Shown here in pieces: positions 21,484 to 33,417 of a stretch of 64,000 bases of DNA. Origin of the DNA: Holothuria scabra (lineage: Eukaryota > Echinodermata > Holothuroidea > Aspidochirotida > Holothuriidae); NCBI GenBank assembly GCA_037179385.1, contig CM074180.1:26393455-26457454 (forward strand). Direction: 5' to 3'. Position 1 is the stretch's first letter; every line of letters starts with the position of its first letter. The notes under the pieces were generated by a model. That model did not search any database. It was not told the origin of the DNA and saw nothing but the letters and a program-made list of their open reading frames with translations. The position numbers and the translations under genes are program-made.

Positions 21484-22985
21484 GACAGAGTTTACGGCCC
21501 AGTTTCGAACCTATTGGTTCAAGTCGACGTGGTCACACCCTTTTTTTCCAGTTGTTGCTCACTGGCTTGTTTTACCTACTCCATTGCTTATGTGGAGCAT
21601 CACACGTAGTGGCAGTAGGTTCCAGTGGCTTAGCTAGGATATTTTCCAGGGGGGGCAAAGCTCGAAAATGTCCCCAAAACTTTTCAGTTTCAGTATATTT
21701 TCAAGGTGAAGTTGCATGTATTACATACAAAATATGTAAATTTATGATAATAACAAGACTATCATGACGTCATGTAATGTTACCTAAGTCAGTACATGGC
21801 CTTCAAGATCCTGAAGATGCCTACTATATACATAGGATTAAGACAATGTCATCATGGGCCCGTTGTCACCCCCATCCCCAGTGATTAATTAGATTAATTT
21901 TCGGAACGGATTAAATAGATTAATTTTCCAAACCAGTCCTTTTAAAAATAAGGTAAACATCATATGTTTTTCCAGGTTTGCAGGGCTGTTATGTCTAGAC
22001 AACTGTATTCAGCTCCCTCCATGGTTAAACACAGAGTAAGATGGTCTATAACCTGCGCAGTACTAGCTTGTAGGTAGGATGAGAGGCCATTAAATGCTTA
22101 AACTTAACCCAGGGCGTTGTCAACCAATAGGTTTGAAACTGGGCTGATTAACCTTGCCTAACCTAACCTAACCAAATCCAGGGCATTGTCAACTTAAGTG
22201 AGGGTGAGAGTGATACACGGAGCGCAACCATTGGTTCGTGTAGAGCCTCCCGCCAGGTGAAATTTAGCCAAAAACACCCCTAGCTTGTAGGAAATGACAC
22301 TCCCTGTGCCTCATTACTGCATGCTTAGAATGCCATATTTTTCTTGTCCTGAAAACTTTTAAGGAGACAATTTGTTCCCAATTATATATATATATATAAA
22401 AAGGAAAAATTGGAAATTCTAAGGCCAACGGGTATGTATTGCTGACAGCCTTAAATCGAATATACATATAATGGTCATGGAAGGAAAACAAAAGGAAATT
22501 GTGATAATTTAATAAAGGAATATTTCGTTCACGAGGCTATGATTATGTTACCATTTAATAGCAACTTCATTATCCAATAGTGCATCCAGTTGATTAACAT
22601 AACATTAGCTCAACAATACATAGGGAACTAGCTTGATGATGGTATCCTTTGCTCCAGTCTTACAGCCTGTCAGTGTTGCACAAAATACTCTGAACTGATC
22701 AAAATACCCTGCATTTGTGCAGAGAGGGCAACTCTGCGGAATACGAGTCAAGGGTGCTTCATGCTGCAGTGACAAAGATGAGATCTGGGGAAATACGTTG
22801 CATGGAAATTCGAGCTATACATGAGAAATGTTTCATGATTACTTTAGAAAACTTAAAAGAAATAGGAAAAGGAAGTATTATTTCGTCAACTTGAAATTTC
22901 CCCAAATTCCACAAATTTTCCCAAAATATTTTCCAGGGGGGGGGGCAACTTTCCCAGCATTGGCTACGCTACTGGTAGGTTCCAT
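21484..22985 (-). mobile_element. 5'-truncated SINE (family T) split by a hAT element
   Basis: Reading on the minus strand, the SINE 3' part (inverse of AGACAGAGTTTACGGCCC) and the core (inverse of TACTCCATTGCTTATGTGG) run from 21484 to 21622. The copy continues for only a few bases after the hAT insertion, at 22975-22985, and stops at the inverse of GTAGGTTCCA. The copy at 63103 stops at the same place. Confidence 0.65.
21623..22974. mobile_element. hAT non-autonomous element, perfect 8-bp TSD
   Basis: The 1352-bp element begins CAGTGGCTTAGCTAGGAT and ends GCATTGGCTACGCTACTG. GTAGGTTC flanks it exactly at 21615-21622 and 22975-22982. G-runs lie just inside both ends (TTTTCCAGGGGGGG and its inverse). 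The interior contains a fragment of the family T SINE 3' part near 22116-22145 and a GGAGCGCAACCATTGGTT motif. It is the same family as 56840-58799. No transposase frame survives. Confidence 0.85.
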
Positions 22986-24110
22986 ACTTTGAAGAGAAGT
23001 GAGGAGAAAATCGTTAGATTTAGCTGTTTCTTCAAAATGAGTTTTGTGGTTTTGGAGACTGCTCTTTCCCTAAACCAAGCATCAATACCTACATCTAAAG
23101 CGCAACACTCTCCAGTTGCTAGGTGCAAGTGTTACATCAGGATTAACCCAACATGAGTTAAAGGTATGCATAAACTGGTTTAGAACATTTTCTTCGACAG
23201 AAAACTGAACTGGTCAGTGTACATCAGAAGGGTTGAGCAACTGTAGCAATTGCTGCCCTAGTTTTTAATTCTCTGGTCGAAATACTAGTGGCCTTACTTT
23301 TTTTTAGCAGGAGATCTTTTTGGGGTCAATCAACAAGGTTAATGTCTCCATTAATTCTTCCTGATTGAAATTTTGCTGGAGGCTAGGAGCATCCTTCCAA
23401 TAATCAGATACAAACAGTGTTGTTGCACAATCTTTAGTGAAGACAGCTTTTATGTCACCATACAGTATCGAAAACAAAGGAGACTTTCAGTATTTCTAGG
23501 CTGTTGACCTTGGTATTGAAGCATTTTCTACTTAAGAGATAAGGATTCAGCTCAATAAAAGAAGCCACAATGCAGACAAGTTTGTCTTGTATGACTCAGT
23601 TGTCCTTAAATGATGTAAAAGTGAATAGGTCATTGACATTCATTGTGTTAACTATGGGATCAAGGTGATGACATGTTACTACCCAAATCAATGTTATTCT
23701 AGGTTTTAATTGTGGCCATGGACTTCACTTTTTACAAGACAAAGTTGTTATTTTTCTTTGGTAAAATAAAATTCCAGATGTCATCGCATGATGGAGAAAG
23801 AAGGAAATGTTTCAAATATATGCGCAAAAAATAATTTTTAAATTGCCTGTTCGATGTTTTAATTATTTTGTGAAATGTTTTGTGTCGGATCAACATTCTT
23901 TGTGTGGATGCAAAGAAAACCCTTCGAACTTTGAGGGCATGGCAAAGGCTTTTTTGAAGTGATGTGTTCAGTTTGTGATGTTTTTATGGTTCCAGATTTT
24001 CTCCAATTTAAGTTGTTGATTTTGAAATGTTTTGTCTTAAAGACAACAATTTTGGAAACTTTTAAAATGTCATCTGAGAGCCTCAGTTTGTAGGCCTTAG
24101 GTAACATTAT
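22986..24110. other. No recognisable feature
   Basis: AT-rich sequence without exon-like blocks. The minus-strand frame near 23859-24107 is short and has no splice context. Confidence 0.4.
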
Positions 24111-24122
24111 AAGGCAACAACA

Positions 24123-24425
24123 GTGTTCAGTGGTTTTGCACTCATTCTCAGATTTGCCAATAAAGGAAGTGTAGATTCTTCAGTAATCCCCCAACTTTTC
24201 AAATTTCCCTCCACGGGGAACCCAGAATACCAAACTTTTTGCAATACATGTTCCACGTCTTCAAATATGCCTTCAAAAGAGGATAAAAGTTTCAGCACAC
24301 AAATTGTGCCACAAATTACGTCCCAGACACAGTCGTGTTCACTCTTCAAAAGAAAAAAATCGGAAAATTTGGGTGCTTGCCCCTTTGCCCTGAAAGTGCA
24401 TTTACCCCTCACTAGTACTGCCTAG
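24123..24425 (+). repeat. Remnant of a hAT-family interior
   Basis: It resembles the interior of the hAT element at 33418-34070. Shared pieces are TCAGTAATCCCCCAA, GGAACCCAGAAT, TTTTGCAATACA, CAAATTACG and AAAAATCGGAAAATTTGGGT. Clear terminal repeats are missing, so this is an eroded copy. The ~100-codon frames on both strands are shared-repeat artefacts. Confidence 0.5.
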
Positions 24426-26004
24426 CTGCTCTTTAGAAGCCTGAGAAATGCCAATGCCTGCTGTCTGAGGGGTCACCTTTTTTTAAAGTTTTCTATATGC
24501 TCCGCACCAACTAAAGGTGCTCCACTCGACTTAGGTAAACTTTTGGGCAAGACTTCATATTCCAGACAGAAAATTGTTTGCCTACTGTACTCAAATGCTC
24601 TCATATACATCTATCACCTGATACCTTGCAACCCTGTCAGTTGAGTAGTCTGCGAGGATGGATTTATTCATTGAAGTGTCAAAATTTTATCAGTGTTCCT
24701 TTGCAGAGGGCATAGATATATTGGAATTGTTGTTTAGTGTAGCATACCTGGAAAGAAACAAAGGTTTTTACCTTTTCAGTGTGCAGTTTCTTTTTAAACA
24801 TTGACTTATGGCATTCATTTTTAATTTATTTAAAAAAAAGTCGCCCCTTATGGTAGAAAAAATGAAAGATTAAGCATGAAAAATGTACATTTTGATCAAA
24901 GGGGTAGGGTGAGGTGCATAGTCCAAAAATTGTTTAAACCAACAATGGCAGTAGCTTTTGTTTGACAGTCGGTCAGTCTTTCTAAGAGGAGGGGGGAAAC
25001 TTTCTCTAATAGGATGCTGTAAGGTTCCTGAATGCAAATATTTGGTGTGAAAGACACTTTGAACATTATTTGTAATCTGTTGACAAGTTTTTTGTTTTGA
25101 TGAAATAGAAATATAAGCATCAGGATGGTGTATGTAAGTTTGTATGTATATGCATGGGCATGTATATTGACATTTGATTTGTGAACACAATATCTCAAGA
25201 ACTGAAATTCTATCAAGTGCAACTTTGTGTTTGGGTATTCCCATGATATGTGCTGTTAAGTGAAGCCAAAGCCTGTTGTTTTTGGTGGAGGTGAAAGGTC
25301 TTTGAAGTCACCACAGGTAAAATAGTTGTGCACGTGATAACTCAAAAAAGTATCCTTAGGAGCTTAGGGAGCCTTTGCATAGCATGGGGACGGTGGTGCT
25401 TTATGTGAGGTAAAAATGGTATCCCTTTTTTTAGGGAGATCAAAGGTCCATTTGAGGGCATTTGGGTCAAATCTGAAAACCTTTATTACACAACCTCAAG
25501 GTAGGAAAGAAACAAGTTTTTCATTCTTGGTATGTAGATGCATTATGATAAGAAGTTTCCTATCATTTTTGTGGAGGCCAAATGTCATATGAGGTCACTG
25601 CATATGGAGTCAATTAAACTGAAAGGAGCTTTGATAGAGTTCATATTTGATGAGTGGATGGGTGAGAAGAACCATACTAACTTTTGGTGTCAGTAAAATG
25701 TCATCTGTGGTCAGCAGGTGGTGTTATCCCTCGATAGGAAGCATTTATAAATGTCATACTTGGTATTGGGATGTCAAAAGGTCTAAGGAAAAGCCCATCT
25801 GTTTTTGGTGAAAATCAAAACTTGTCCGGGATCAGTAGATGTTTAGTAGCAAGATTTCATCAAATTTCCTAAGATTAAGTATGTACACAAACCTATATTT
25901 TTATTAACCAGTTAGATGTCGTCCGACCAGTGACTGAACGAGGTTGGACATTTCAGCATTAGTCTAATTTGAAAAAGCATGTATCGTCATACAGTATAAC
26001 ACAT
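24426..26004. other. Eroded GGTCAAAG-type repeat and unassigned sequence
   Basis: A stretch from about 25040 to 25880 contains diverged versions of the DR1-unit repeat: AACACAATATCTCAAGAAC, GTGGAGGTGAAAGGTC, GGAGATCAAAGGTC. No intact DR1 and no hairpin/CTGG 3' end was found. A segment around 24865-24925 (TGATCAAAGGGGTAGGGTG) resembles 61160-61200. No gene is seen. Confidence 0.4.
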
Positions 26005-26135
26005 TCGTGTTGTACAGAAACCAAACTGTAAACTGTTTTTCACAAGTAGCTATACGTCCACTGAAGGACAACACGTGACTAACCTCACTGCCCTCAGACC
26101 ATTCACATCATTGGTCAAAAAGTTTTTAAGCATAG
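26005..26135 (-). mobile_element. Partial U2-headed SINE
   Basis: GTCCACTGAAGGACAACACG and CCCTCAGACCATTCACATC match the middle of the SINE at 26519-26744. Both ends are missing. Confidence 0.55.
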
Positions 26136-26518
26136 TCTGTCAAAGGTGTTATAAATTTAACGTTTCGCAAAAACATGGATTACAAGCTCACAGATGCTGC
26201 ATTTAAGAAACTTAAACATACATACAAACTTTACTTGGAGGTAAAAAATATTTTGCACTAAAGGAACCGCTTCGAGAATATTTTTTTCAAACATTCGGAC
26301 CCCCTATTGCGACGCTGGCATGACGAAAACCTTGAAATGATTTAATGAGCATTATAATTTTGAATTGATCTTGTGAAGGGGCATGGTTTAATGTAGCATC
26401 GGGGATGGATTTACATGCTGGAATACATTAAAATAAGCGTTACCATGTTTAAGGTGCAATTTCACATGAAGTATGTTTTTGTTGATTTCCTCTTTGTGAG
26501 AGAATGTGATCGTGCAAG

Positions 26519-26744
26519 TTTTTTTTTAGTCTCCCGACCCTCTGGCAAAGGGCAGTTCGGCGAAACCAAACTTTAAACTGCTTCCCAAAGAAGCTATTAC
26601 GTACATTGAAGGACAACACTTGACCAACCTCGTGGCCCTCAGACCATTTTACATCATTGGTCTGTCGTGTATGGTTCCATTCTAGACTGGATGAAAAGAA
26701 AAGATACTACACATGGATCTTAGCCAAAAGTCCGAAAAGCGAAT
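26519..26744 (-). mobile_element. SINE with a U2 snRNA-derived head
   Basis: On the minus strand the element starts at 26744 with about 50 bases matching the 5' end of U2 snRNA. It includes TTTTGGCTAAGATC and TGTGTAGTATCT with few differences. It then passes into a body with ATCCAGTC, CCAATGATGTAAAA, GTTGTCCTTCA and GTTTCGCCGAAC. It ends GGGAGACT followed by a run of A (T on the plus strand, 26519-26527). A snRNA head, a unique body and a poly(A) tail together describe a retroposed SINE. Copies at 62333 and 62604 share the body. Confidence 0.65.
26692..26744 (-). ncRNA. U2 snRNA 5'-end fragment (not a functional gene)
   Basis: The minus strand reads CGCTTTTCGGACTTTTGGCT then AAGATCCATGTGTAGTATCT. 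Compared with the universally conserved U2 5' end, it has an extra T at the start, one inserted base after GATC, and a few substitutions. The branch-point-recognition region and everything downstream are absent. It is the head of the SINE, not a gene. Confidence 0.65.
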
Positions 26745-27730
26745 TATGCAAACGGTGCATAAATTCTCCATTGGCATCTTTGATGCACTCGGAAAGTATC
26801 AAGTTGAACTAGCTTATACAGATTGAATGCCAATAAAGACGTATAATAGGCCTTAAATGACGGCATATGTTACTTGAAATAAAAATAATGCAATTCAAAG
26901 ATTGCATCTTCCATGAGTCATCTTTGTATTAGATTGACCTTCCCTTGTCTTAAGCAACCCCTTTACTGCTATACAAGACACCGGAATCCTCTTGCACGGG
27001 ATACAAGTTTGGGAACTTCATTTCAACTACGAATAAATGATGTTATACATGGCAAAAATATCCGACTTCATGCACTGTAGGTAAAGAGCCTCAGTAAACT
27101 GCCATTTGTGAAGTAGGTCAATGTTCGGTTCGGAACTAACCATTCGTTAGTTTCCTTCATTAGTTCTTAAAGAACCTGATACCATGAGAAGCCAGGTGGG
27201 GTTAGTTACGTCGCCATGTTGTCTGTAGAAGATGACGGTGTACTGGAATAAATTGCTATGACTTTTCCGGCAGAGAAGGGTCGTTGTCAAAAATGGGTTA
27301 CACAGCTGCTGATTCTGCCGGGGAGGGCCCGATTGGACTCCGGTAATGGAACTGAAAGAACGTCTTATAATGAAGCATGATCCTTAGCAGAAATAAGAGT
27401 CTGGTTTTACCATTTTTTCCCAATTTTGATTTTGTACCACATTTGTAAGTTGACTGAAAACGAACAAAAAATGATTTGTGATCACTGCGGGACATCGGGA
27501 TTGGTTACTTGGTTTATTAGTGTAGTCTGTCTAGTCTTGCATCTGTGTGGATTTTTTTAACCTGACAAATATTCAAAAAATTTTCATTTAACATTAATTT
27601 ACACAAAATTAACGTTTCTTCTGACCCGAAAGACCTGTTTCTATATTCTGGTAAACACTGAGTTCAGAAGGAAAAACGAAGTGCTGGAATACTGGTTATA
27701 CTCTCTTTTCAAGTCTAATTGCCTCTTTAA
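26745..27730. other. No recognisable feature
   Basis: Non-coding sequence without terminal repeats or exon-like blocks. Confidence 0.4.
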
Positions 27731-28921
27731 CCCTTACGAAAATTCCCCACATGATTTCCTATAGGAAATTGGTATGTAGGAAATGTATAGGATTTTGGGC
27801 ATCTTCTTGTAGGAAATCAAATTTCCTGTAAGAAATGCTTCCCACATAGGAAATTGCTTTCCTACATAGGAAATCACTTCCCACATGGATCATTCCATTT
27901 ATATTGTGGGGTGTTTTTTGCATCTTTGTTCATAAATAAACATTTCAGGCTATGAGCATCATGGTGCTGATTGTTGGGGACTTGTGCATAGGCGATAGTG
28001 CCATGGCCGTAGTTGCATGCATTTTCCAATTACTGAAACAGGTCACCAATCCTCCACGTAAATATGTGGTATAGGCTTTATGAGAGGATGATAAATGAAT
28101 ATCCAGAACTCCATGATTAATTGCTGCGCTCAATGCCGTTACTGATTAAAAGGAACATAGCTAAATTATCTCCAAAACTTTGAAATAGAAGGGAAAAAAG
28201 AACATGTTCCCTGTGTTTGTTATGGCCTTTTCAGACAGAGCAATGCAGTTTAAAATAAGCTACAACCATGTTATTCACTTGTTGATATGTCCAGATAACT
28301 GCAGTTATCCCAGCTTCTTATCCAAAAGAAATGTTCAATATCAAGAATCAGAATATGCCATGACCTGAACTAGTGCATGGATATATCTGTACTGCACAGT
28401 CCTAAGCAAATATATTTATCCATGAGTGTCCACCATGTAAGCAACAGTAATATTCTGAACATTGCTAGAACCACTTAACATTATTTGCTGCTTGAAGCCC
28501 TGAAGCCTGTTACTAGACTGAAGCAATACACTGTGCTGCTATACTACAACATATGGTCCATAGCTTTACACAGCCCAAAACACATACAAAGGACAGATTT
28601 GAAAAGCTCTTTGTTGTGACTCAGTAGGCTTTACTGACCAATGACAATGGACTTCCTTTCATGTGCCAATGAATGCAATAGTCAGTGTATTAGGAATAGA
28701 CTCTCCAATACCTACGTAGGAAAGCTGAAATTCCTGTAAGAATTCGACAATTCCTACAGGAAATGGTCTTTCCTACGTAGGAAATAGCAAATTCCTACAT
28801 AGGAAAATTGAAATTCCTGTAGGAATCTTCGAAATCCTACTGGAAATGGCTTACTTCCTATAGGAAATGTGTTTTTCCTACAGGATTCCTACAGGAAATG
28901 TACTGGGAATTTTTGTAAGGG
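27731..28921. mobile_element. Palindrome-array element, CCCTTAC termini
   Basis: The termini are CCCTTACGAAAATTCCC and, inverted, CCCTTACAAAAATTCCC. TTAA precedes the left end, but the right side reads AATG, so the TSD is unproven. Arrays of near-palindromes of the form TTTCCTACRTAGGAAA fill both flanks (27755-27890 and 28708-28900). In the right block successive CCT starts lie at 28711, 28733, 28753, 28772, 28794, 28816, 28836, 28857, 28877 and 28888. The steps are 19-22 bp and then 11. The centre is unique AT-rich sequence. No coding frame is credible. Confidence 0.7.
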
Positions 28922-29790
28922 AATGCAAATTCTTCCTCGATATCATTTATAAATGGAAACTTTGTTCGCAGTACGCTACTACGTGGATGGGGAAAATATG
29001 TTTTCATAGGGATAACATGATAAAATGTAGGAAGATAATGGTAATTTCTTATCTGATGCGAAAAAATACCTGGGGGTGCTAATCATTAAAACTGGGCACG
29101 AACTTACGTACTGCCTCAGGATTGAAAGTAATCCTGTACGCTCATAGGCGATGACAGTTCTGAGAATGAGGAAGTTTCGCCCTTAACGACACCCAAATAT
29201 ATTCAACTTTACCCCGACCAAATAAGGTCTGCACTGGCGTCGGACTTCATTCCCGGATTCCCCTATCAGAACACTATAAGCAATTGTGCCTGCACGGTGA
29301 CAAATTAAATGATATATTTCTGTAATATGTGGGGATGTAAGGTGTTTTAAGATAATTAATGGGCCTGCCTTCATGCCTTGCAACGAAACAATATATTTCC
29401 GTTTATATTTTACCATACTTTTAATAAAAATCTTTCGCAAACTGAAAATATTTTCCGTGCTCATTGCTACTTTAACTTTTAATTCTACTGTTGTTTCTGT
29501 AATGCTCTTTTGCTTCCGATGGCCCAACAGTTTTAAAACAGAATGTCGGCCTGATTCGCTCGCAGTTGCACACCGGCCCTCTCCAGTGGCACTGGCACGT
29601 GGTAAATATAGACGAATCCGGACAGATTGTGATGGTCTGATTTTAGTCGGCCATTACTGGGGTCCATCACTTTTAATCTTTAAATTTCCTTCCTTACCTA
29701 TTCCACCGGGATGGTTGCACACTGAAGTGTACCTTAATTTTCTCAACTTCTCTGAATATGAGGAATTGAAATTCACGTAGACAATAAATG
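28922..29790. other. No recognisable feature
   Basis: Open frames over 29183-29780 are modest and lack splice sites. No repeats were matched. Confidence 0.4.
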
Positions 29791-29798
29791 ATGACGAT

Positions 29799-30148
29799 CA
29801 GGGGCGCAAATCCCGGAGGACAAGGGGGGGGGGCCTTCGCCCCCTCAAGTGAAAAAGTGGGGGGACAAATCCCCAAAATTTGAGTAGACCTAAAAATACG
29901 GTCACCTTTTTTCGATTTTTTTCGTTCGAAACAGTTTTTCTGAAGCTTCGGAAATGCTAGAACACAAGATCTTCCGGGGGCTTCGCCCCCTGGACCCCCA
30001 CAGGGACTTTGCCCCTGGATCCCACCAGAGGCCCTTTGGGGCTTCGCGCACGCGGTTCCCGCCACATGTGCACAGTTTAATACTCATGGGCACATCAATA
30101 GCATTTTCGCCCCCCCCCCCCGTTCTCAAACAGAGATTTGCGCCACTG
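29799..30148. mobile_element. hAT MITE, near-perfect 8-bp TSD
   Basis: The 350-bp element begins CAGGGGCGCAAATCCC and ends GAGATTTGCGCCACTG. The flanks ATGACGAT (29791-29798) and AAGACGAT (30149-30156) agree at 7 of 8 bases. It has G- and C-runs just inside the ends and GGGGCTTCGCCCC-type palindromes within. Confidence 0.75.
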
Positions 30149-30259
30149 AAGACGATTAAAGGTTAATGGACCCCCACTAATGGTTGCCTACAGTCACGAA
30201 AAAACAAGCGCTAATCGAATTCTTCTATAGGGTGTGCATGCCCACACCAAGTTCTCATT

Positions 30260-30412
30260 AACCCCAAAGGCGTTTTAACGATTGATCGTTGGGCGTGATG
30301 TTCAGCATAACCAATGAAGTAGGGGAAACAAGCCCGTGAGCCATAACTCAAAAAAAGACGTGACCGGCTCGACCTTAACCAAAAGTTTGGAGACTGGGCC
30401 GTAAAACTATAC
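30260..30412 (+). mobile_element. 5'-truncated SINE, family T
   Basis: It has TTCAGCATAACCAATGAAGTA, GTAGGGGAAACAAGCC, CCGGCTCGACCTTAACC and GGGCCGTAAAACTAT in family T order. The tRNA-like head is missing. Confidence 0.6.
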
Positions 30413-33400
30413 CGTATCTAGCTTTTAAGTGTGACAAGGATACATTTATCGTATTGTGTTAAAATTTGTTTTGTAGATATCAGAATATAGCTACAATCCC
30501 CGGCATCCCATTTGCATTTTAGCCCCCGTAGCAAACATTTCTCATCACCTTCCCTTCCCGGTTCCCAATCATGTCCAGTTGTGCACCGATATGCTCCTGT
30601 TGGACCTTTGTGCTGGGACCGATTCGTGTTTGTCAGTTGGTCCACACCTGGGACCCAACTCGGATATCCTTTACTAGCTGAAGCCGCCCAGCTGAGCTCC
30701 ATCTAGGTCTCAACTGGTAAAGCTGAGCGTTGGCTGGTAAATTAACTGCGATATTTGCAAGCCAGGGCGCCAGGCTGCTTGATAGGAATCCAAAGATATC
30801 ATTTTCCGACATTTCTGTATTCCTTTGTCTGAAATGGTTTACAGTTTTCTACGGGTTTAGTAAGCTGGGGTTTTGCTGGTCTAAACAGCCTTTCCAAGCC
30901 CATTTTGGTTAGGCTTACCAAGTGGGACTAATGTGGTAGCACCAGACAAAAAAGAATCCGTTCCAACGGAGGCAAGGTGAATGGTAGGCCTCTTGGGATT
31001 CAACAGAGAATGTTGACTGGTTAAAACCCCACCTCCAGATGTTCACATATTCACCACAATGGAAATGACCCCCATCCGTGCAAACACTCGCAGGGATTCA
31101 CAAAAAACATAATTTACGCTGACTTCGAGTCTTTAGCCACGATGACATCATGACATTATCAGTGCAACTGACGTTACTGACTAAAATATGGTATAGTTTG
31201 AGTGACACACTTTGTTACAATTCTGTACATCTACATTAATTCGATGCTTCAATTGAAACACTGCGGTATTGACCAGTATTATCCACTTTTATTTTATTTT
31301 GTTAAAGTTACCCGGAATTCCCAATATCTAGTCTAAACGTAGTTCGTTATTTTTCTCTATTTTTGCGTCTGCATATGCCACATTAGTCAGTCTGCGCCCC
31401 AAATGTGATTCGTTACATTTTGCACCCATGATAAATAAGGACCCCATATGCATTAGATATAATACAGGGCTGATCAATATCTCCCCCACTTACCAGTGTT
31501 TCACATGGGTCCCAGAGCTTTCCCATATGTGTCGATTATGAATCCATGGTACAAAACCATATGGATCCCTATGGGCCAAGAAATTTGTCCCAAAGGATGG
31601 GGTCCCATATGAGCATGTCACCTCAGTATAAACCAGTTGGAGAACATCAGAGTAAACTGCATGCTGAGAAGGAAAGTAAACATTGGGACGTACATGAATT
31701 TATAGTACAATTTGGATGTGAAAAACATGATTCTTTTTCCGTCAAAGACGAATGAGAAAGACTTTAGTGAGAAAACTAATTTCCTTGGAAATTTAATTTG
31801 CACCTTTTACGAAACACTGGAATAGTGTGACATTTTAATGTGGCTAGAAAGACAATAACCACTTTTACTGTTCCTATCCTGACCATTTGCGGACTTAAAC
31901 TATTCCTTCAACTATATTGTATAATTATCCAAACTGATCTAGTCTTACATGGTGTCGACAAGACCAGTGACCATTTAAGTCAAAATGGCAGGCCGTTAGC
32001 ATCATAAAAGACATATTTGCAGAGCGTTTATTTTATTAGTTTAACCAAACGATTTCCAAGCTTACAACGTATCTTCAAACCGCAGAATGGGCTGTCATTT
32101 TTTTCAGTGAAGCAAAGAATAAGTAACACAAAGCTGTGGTGGGTTTATTATCATTGTTTTTATTCGAGGATGTTTTTCATTGATGGGAATGGTACTTTTG
32201 AAAGATCACTGAAGATGAGTCATTCCGGAAATAACCTCTCAAATATATCCTTTAAACTCCCAACCATCCCACAAGTAATGATGCGACGGTTTCTAATGAC
32301 GTAGGCTTTATCTTTCTCTTTATAAGATTCGTGATATGAGAGAACAATTCAAGGCAACATGCAGTGACCCTTCTATCACTTCGACTTTATAACGTCGTAT
32401 GGAATCACAGGCGTTATAGGCTTCCCTTTGCTTTTGGGGACAAGACCGGATCTACCCTCCAAAATGATCGATCTCGATTTCGATGAAGCTAATACAAAAC
32501 AACGTGGAAAACTCCACAAGGTTGATACCATCTTTCAGTTCACCTAAATTTGGGCTAATTTCCTTTCAATTCCCTCTCATGCTCTAATTTTTCTCTTGAA
32601 AATTCCAATTTCCCATGGAAAAAACTTGAGTCAGCTTTTCGCACTGCCCGTAAATTTTATCATTCCCCCTCCCCTCCCCCGCCCCCCCCCCTCAAACAAA
32701 TAGATAAAAAATAGATCGGGACACTTTTCCACTGCCCGTACCTCCCTCCCTCGGTCCATACTTCTCCGTTTTAACAGTTTGAAGGAAACCAATTTGAGTA
32801 AGATGCTAGTGAGTTACTTTGTATAAAATGGATTTCTTGTTTTTCACACGCATAAGTTACATCAGGAGAGAACGGGGTTTTGCTATCGAAACCAAATTAA
32901 AGGCCGCCTTTAATAAGCCTGAGAACTCCAAGTAAGGAGTTCTCTGTCCCAAACCATGAAATGCAAATAATGCGACCGTTCTACTTCTTTATCCTGGTAT
33001 CTTATAGACATATGCGAAGATGTGTAACCACGGCAGAGTTTGTTTCTCGTGAATTTTCTAAATGAAGAAACAATTATATTAGATGGAAAGTTATCCCCAA
33101 ACGAGACATCTCTTTCCATGAAAGTAACACCTTCTTTTACTCACATGTGGAACTGCTACCCAAGGCTCCAGATACGCCACATTGCTTATTCCTATGAATA
33201 ACATGCCCAAACACCCGTGACACGATTAAATATATCCTGCTAGTTTAAATTTTGATTGAAATCCTGTGAATTTTTCAAACTGGAAAAAAGGAATCATCAT
33301 AGTCATCATAGTCATACCCGTGTAGCTTTCAACATAATATGCCGTTTACGAAACTCTTATTTATAGAGGCATTCCTACAAAGGTCCCAAAAATAGTTTTA

Positions 33401-33417
33401 AGTTTAAGTAAGGATCT
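30413..33417. other. No recognisable gene
   Basis: Non-coding sequence. A loose cluster of CCATATGG and GGGTCCC-type motifs lies at 31440-31610, and a C-rich tract near 32660-32692. Open frames are short and without splice context. Confidence 0.4.

Noticed and set aside
24870..25244. Overlapping 108- and 124-codon minus-strand frames
   Set aside because: Two overlapping frames in a decayed repeat region, without splice sites; neither is credible.
29373..29780. 135-codon plus-strand open frame
   Set aside because: No acceptor or donor and no recognisable composition; probably chance.
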